A program made the position numbers and the translations under genes. The notes under the pieces were generated by a model that was not told where the DNA came from, did no database searches, and saw only the letters and a list, made by a program, of their open reading frames with translations. Shown in pieces: positions 59,401 through 64,000 of a stretch of DNA of 64,000 nucleotides; within the stretch, counting starts at the first letter, position 1; each line of letters starts with the position of its first letter. The DNA is from Haliclona indistincta (lineage: Eukaryota > Porifera > Demospongiae > Haplosclerida > Chalinidae). Location: positions 8,250,191 through 8,314,190 of the forward strand of contig OZ024789.1 of NCBI GenBank assembly GCA_964017065.1. Direction: 5' to 3'.

Positions 59401-59401
59401 G

Positions 59402-60573
59402 ACATTGTGTACCAAATGTATAATTTTTGAAACTTATCTGATATGTTTTGCCGCTTTCATCTGAATCTATAGACTAAATTTAAGGTGCTGACTGTTACAC
59501 ATGCAAACTCTGCTAGCCTAGTGAGCTGACCACCCACTTATAACATGAGCAGACGGTAATGATAGTGTGTCAAGCTAGGGTCATGCATCACATAACTCAT
59601 TAGAGAGACTATAATGCCTTATCACATACCATGTTGCTAACGTTATTTAAAGGGTCATCATGATCAGCTCACTAGAGTAGATGTGAATTTGTTAGAAGAT
59701 GATCATGTTAAATCTTGTATATATGATTGGAAGCTCAATCATTCTATATCTCAGTCGAACTTCTTATTGTCACTTGCTTTATTCATTGAGTCACATGCAG
59801 ATTTCTTGCTTGGAGTCCGGTATCAAGCATGGATGAGCTAACCATAACATTCTTTGTATTGAATATTATGCATCACAAATGGACTAGGCTGGTTGTGGTC
59901 ATGATGATAGCTACCACAACAATGTAACTCAGTGAGTCATCTTTACATACTAGAGAGTATTATTTGTTTCACACGAATACTGTACATAAGTTTTAATAAA
60001 AAGTGTAGGGATGACGCTTGCAAGAAAGGTACAAGATGGGATAATGCTGCAAAAGACGTGAAATGTATCAAAGTGCCAGCTTGAAGTATGCATCAGCGGC
60101 TTGTACATTATAAACGTGCACAGTATGCAACAAAGGCAATACTCTTGCATGCAACCATGTAGACCACAAAGGTGTTAGCTAGCTAGACCATGTATGATTC
60201 AGTATAGATGACAAAACATCAAAATCCTTAGCTAATAGCTCATAATGGAAACTTTGGTTCTGGAATGACAATACATAAGTGTGCATGCATGCTTTCTTAC
60301 GATGATAATAATTATAGCTAGACCTGTTAGTGTGTTACTCTTGTAGTGTTTGTAAAACATTGCAATATTATACACATGACATGTTATTCAGAATTGTCAC
60401 ACATCTTCAAAAGAAATTTTCTGTGAAACATTAATATCAGTGATGAAGTTTATTCACTAAAATGCCTAATAATTGACAGTTTCAAGGAGTCATGACAGAT
60501 AGAATTATTATGCAGTGATTTGGACTTCGATCCACTGTATATCTGTTTGATATGAGATGTGCTGTGTTACAGC
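59402..60573. other. Spacer after ankyrin gene 3
   Basis: No gene seen. Blocks shared with the spacer after ankyrin gene 1, plus about 350 bp of private sequence at 59560-59940. Confidence 0.55.
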
Positions 60574-60790
60574 AGTTTTATTACTTCTTGCAAGGGTAAA
60601 ACTTAGACCGTAAAGCGTGGAGAACTAATTTTTCTTGTGAATAAATAATCTAATAATACAGTACAATTTGCAAGTAACGAGTACAGATTATGTGATAAAG
60701 ATTTGATCATGCTCCATTGTAAATACTTAAGACTGCAAGCCTGCAAGGTGACGCCATTACACTCATATCTTCCTTGCAAGAAGTAATAAA
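60574..60790. mobile_element. MITE-like element, family M1, copy D
   Basis: Left end GTTTTATTACTTCTTGCAAG, right end CTTGCAAGAAGTAATAAA. As in copy C it lies just before an XPO5 exon 3 relic, so it was duplicated with the unit. Confidence 0.65.
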
Positions 60791-60803
60791 TCTCTGTACT
60801 GCA

Positions 60804-62219
60804 GGTATGAGGTATCGTTGGACCAGCTTACAAAGTGATCAGATTGAGCTACGTAGACACATACTCATGATCATCAATGAGGTACATACAGATTATCTAG
60901 ATTTCATAACTGGGATAGGAAACAGGCTCACGTGAGCTCATAGTAAGAATACGTTTTCGTGTACCACGTGTCGCACGTGAATGTTCAAATCTCGACTTCT
61001 ATAGTGCTGTTTGTGTTGCGAGTTCTCTATCAGCATGCTCTGGATGTGTGGACCAGCATCACTGTTCATCCTCTCATCAGGTGTTTCTCTCCTGTGTTCC
61101 TTCTCTGTTGAACAAAACAGCTCAAGGTAACCACCAGTGTAGCTTACTACAAGTTACAACTTTACTTACTACATCTAGTTCAAATTACACAGTCACATTT
61201 ATTTAGCTTCAAAACCATGGACAAATTACTTCAGTGCTGTTTTTACATGAATCAATATGTGATAATTTGTACTCTTTCCGTCTGAATTCTGCTTTGTCTT
61301 ATAGACAAAAATTACCTTCCATTAGCACCCTTGCATGATGGCTATACATACAAGTGATACAGAATGTTCCTTGTACAGGGTTGGTGACCCAACCAGTGAT
61401 GCTCACCAGTCATCATTCTACTCACGGATCGGATGGACTTTGATGGGCAACTAGAGCACGGAATATTCTTCTCAAGTCAGTCACAATAACAAGCCTAGGA
61501 CGGTATCATCATTGATCAACACAAGCAATGTCCTAGCATTGTCATGTTACTACATGTGCATATGCAGTGGATTTTATACCTCAGTAGGCGGCATACAGTA
61601 GTTCATTTGTTTATAGGTAGATATGTGTCGTGAAGGACAATAATATAATGGAACACACATGCTCTCATGAATGATGTTAAATGTTGCTTGAAGCTACATG
61701 TAAAGCCATGAGAATCCACAGTCTCACAGAAATCACTCTTGTTCATTCTCTCGCAGGGTTCAAGGGAATCGTGAATCGGATACTGACAGCTGTGTCCAGC
61801 GGCTGGTAATCACGAGGCACAGCTCAGCTACTAGCACAACCATGCACACACAGGTACATTCTAATATAGTAACTAGCAACATGCAGTATAATTGTAGTAT
61901 ACTACGTTTTACGTAAGACTTTTCTCTAAATCATTTGATATTATGTATGTTGTATGACTGGTGAATGATCTTGCCTATAGTGCAAAGGGCACAGTTTCGT
62001 CCAAAATACAGCTCTAAAATATGGCTTGGTTTCATGTATATGGAACGAATTTTCGCAAATTCTTTTGTTTGAGAAATATAAATGTTTGTGAAAGAAACTA
62101 GCTCTATGATATTGTAATACATTTACATTGTAAAATCACCTCTCTTTCTTCCTCTCTCTCTCTCTCTCTTTAGCCAGCCAGTCGGCAGTTGTTCAATCGC
62201 TACCAAGTGCTCTTGAGGT
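60804..62219 (+). pseudogene. XPO5: XPO5 partial copy 4 (exons 3, 10, 11, 12 and part of 17)
   Basis: Exon 3 relic at about 60813-60881, exon 10 near 61020-61126 with a deletion and GCGA in place of the GCAG acceptor, exon 11 near 61379-61485, exon 12 near 61758-61853 with the same early TAA (GGCTGGTAA) as copy 2, then an exon 17 scrap at 62174-62218 missing its middle. No start codon and no downstream ankyrin gene in the window. Clearly non-coding. Confidence 0.85.
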
Positions 62220-62250
62220 AATGTCCTTGTACCCAGACTTACATGTGTAG

Positions 62251-62429
62251 GTTATATCCCGCGTTAGCGGGATATACGACCCGTTATATCCCGCGGGAAA
62301 GGGCGCGCTCAAGTAAAGTCGAGGAAGCGCCGAGGGCGAAGCCCGAAGCGTTTCCGAGACTTCACGAGAGCGCTAGCCCTTTCCCGAGGGATATAACGGG
62401 TCGTACGTCCCGCCAACATGTGATATAAC
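62251..62429. mobile_element. 179-bp palindromic element
   Basis: It starts GTTATATCCCGC and ends GATATAAC. Long inner arms pair: CGACCCGTTATATCCC and GAAAGGGC with their complements. It is CG-rich against an AT-rich background and non-coding. Confidence 0.7.
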
Positions 62430-62523
62430 TTACTTGTACAATGCAAAAGACTGTTCTGATCTTGGGCACGTGACGCGGAGGGAAATATGACCCGTTATTA
62501 TGGCAAGCCAAACCAGACAAAAT

Positions 62524-62945
62524 TGGCAAACAAAAAACCAATGGCAAAATTTAAAAATAACAATGGCAAAATTAAAAAACCAATGGCAAAATTTATAAAA
62601 CCAATGGCAAAATTAAAAAAACCAATGGCAAAATTAAAAAAACCAATGGCAAAATTAAAAAAACCAATGGCAAAATTAAAAAAACCAATGGCAAAATTAA
62701 AAAAAAACCAATGGCAAAATAAAAAAAATCAATGGTAAAATAAAAAAAACTAATGGCAAAATAAAAAAAACCAATGGCAAAATAAAAAAAAAACCAATGG
62801 CAAAATTTAAAAAAATCAATGGCAAAATAAAAAAAAACAATGGCAAAATTAATAAAAACCAATGGCAAAATTAATAAAAAACCAATGGCAAAATTAAAAA
62901 CAACAATGGCAAAATTAAAAAACAAAATTAATGGCAAACTTAAAA
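62524..62945. repeat. Minisatellite, 19-20 bp unit
   Basis: About 21 copies of AACCAATGGCAAAATTAAAA with A-run length variation and a few base changes. Frames through it encode low-complexity Lys-Pro-Met-Ala or Phe-Ala repeats and are not taken as genes. Confidence 0.95.
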
Positions 62946-62974
62946 TGATATAATGACTTGTCATCCCGATGCAG

Positions 62975-63480
62975 TCTCAGGCCGGTGCACTCTCAGGCCA
63001 GTGCCACGCCCATCAGACTCTCAGGCCAGTGCTACGCCTACCTAACTTCCTGTCGGACACATGACCAGCGCATGGTTCAAGCAGCCTTCTAGTGATCAGC
63101 TATAGGCCGGGCTCAAGTGTACGCCAGCTTGCTCAACCTATGTCTCTTGACTGCAGTGTCTGTTTGCACACTGAATGACGACTACTAGGCCGGCACTGTA
63201 CTCCTCCACAGGCTAGCAGCCATACAGTCTCTACTGATCGAGTTGCAAAGCCAGCTAGACCTGTCATCTCTTGATGCACTCTCCATATCTCTCTATCAGA
63301 CCTGTCATCTCTTGATGCACTCTCCATATCTCTCTATGAGACCTGTTATCTCTTGATGCACTCTCAGGTTAGTCAATTCTCTATCAGACCTATCCACTCT
63401 TGATGCACTCTCAGGCCAGTGCTACGCCCACCAAACTTCCTGGCGAACACATGACCAGCGCACGGTTCAAGTCGCCTTCT
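62975..63480. repeat. Longer tandem and dispersed repeats
   Basis: A block of about 75 bp around CTCTCAGGCCAGTGCTACGCC is present at about 62995-63080 and again at 63407-63470. Between them a 41-bp unit beginning GACCTGTCATCTCTTGATGC is repeated about three times (63261-63390). No coding support. Confidence 0.8.
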
Positions 63481-64000
63481 CGTGATCGACACCGCTAGCA
63501 GCTCATTGCTCCATATAGATCTGGAATGGCATAAGACGATGGATCTAATACTGTGCATGCAGGCTCTGTTGTTAATGTGATATATCTACACCATGAAGTA
63601 TAGGCCGGTAAATGACAGTAATATCTGTTGATCTAGATCAATTGTGTTCTAGCTTTCCACATGATACATTCTATATCTCTCTTTATATAGAAATACAGCA
63701 TCTATGTCGTTCTTGACATATATGCTGTTAGTACCACACCCACCAAAATGTCCCTATATGGTACCCATCAGTTGTTGTATTTTGCAGTCTGCATCATACA
63801 GCCATTTTTAACAGTAAGAGACAGCTATAATTATAGCTACACATGTATTACTTTTGTTCTTCCATTGCAGTCAATCAGGAAATAGTTACTTCCCACCACC
63901 ATTATCTATGCCGGCACTATGAACTGATTAACATCTATAGTATTCATAGTCATGTACGTATGCAGTGCTTATTGTTCATTTTCACATTAGAATTGCATTA
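63481..64000. other. No feature seen
   Basis: AT-rich sequence with short frames only. I see no splice-bounded exon, repeat or RNA gene that I can support. Confidence 0.5.

Larger units (their letters stand above)
58157..59401. mobile_element. About 1.24-kb insertion ending in a 150-bp inverted repeat
   Basis: The spacer after ankyrin gene 1 reads from TATTGTTTAT straight to GACGTTGTGT (about 42885-42900). Here the corresponding TATTGTTTAT and GACATTGTGT are separated by about 1.24 kb, so this is an insertion. It begins GGGAGACACGGTAGTGTCTC, a small hairpin, holds a (CTTT)n tract at about 58399-58430, and ends with the long inverted repeat at 59015-59400. No transposase or other protein is recognisable. 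The class of element is unknown to me. Confidence 0.7.

Noticed and set aside
62524..62945. Regular repeats that might suggest a CRISPR array
   Set aside because: Units are contiguous without unique spacers, and the genome is eukaryotic.

Overview
The window looks like part of a sponge genome, most likely a demosponge of the Amphimedon type. The evidence is animal gene families (selenoprotein O, exportin-5, class C GABA-B-like receptors), very short GT-AG introns (down to 47 bp), AT-rich spacers full of small palindromic elements, and death-domain plus ankyrin proteins of a kind I associate with poriferan gene sets. The phylum is an inference from content.

Layout. (1) 1-8.8 kb: a tandem array on the minus strand of single-exon GABA-B-like receptor genes. 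One is cut by the window edge, one is complete, and one is split by a 1-bp frameshift; a decayed membrane-domain remnant lies among them. (2) 9.9-15.9 kb, minus: SELENOO in about 19 exons, ending in a Cys-x-x-Sec-Ser-Ser terminus encoded by an in-frame TGA. A tRNA-Arg(CCT) sits in one of its introns. The last SELENOO exon occurs a second time at 5.4 kb, carried along by duplication of the receptor unit. (3) 15.97-40.39 kb, plus: a complete 32-exon exportin-5 gene, divergent from SELENOO across about 93 bp. Its introns hold a two-exon antisense death-domain gene, a 5-kb tyrosine-recombinase retroelement, an intronless aspartyl/asparaginyl beta-hydroxylase-like gene and several MITE-like elements. 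(4) 40.5-62.2 kb: three death-domain/ankyrin genes, each placed 130-165 bp downstream of an exportin-5 3' end. The first follows the real gene; the next two follow decayed partial copies; a fourth exportin-5 fragment has no ankyrin gene in the window. (5) 62.2-64 kb: a palindromic element, a roughly 20-bp minisatellite and longer tandem repeats, with no gene seen.

The paralogous copies serve as internal controls. Comparing them exposes empty sites for at least five insertions, small frameshifts, a lost splice acceptor and shared exon-joining deletions. Tandem duplication with repeat homogenisation appears to be the dominant process. No operon or prokaryotic feature was seen.
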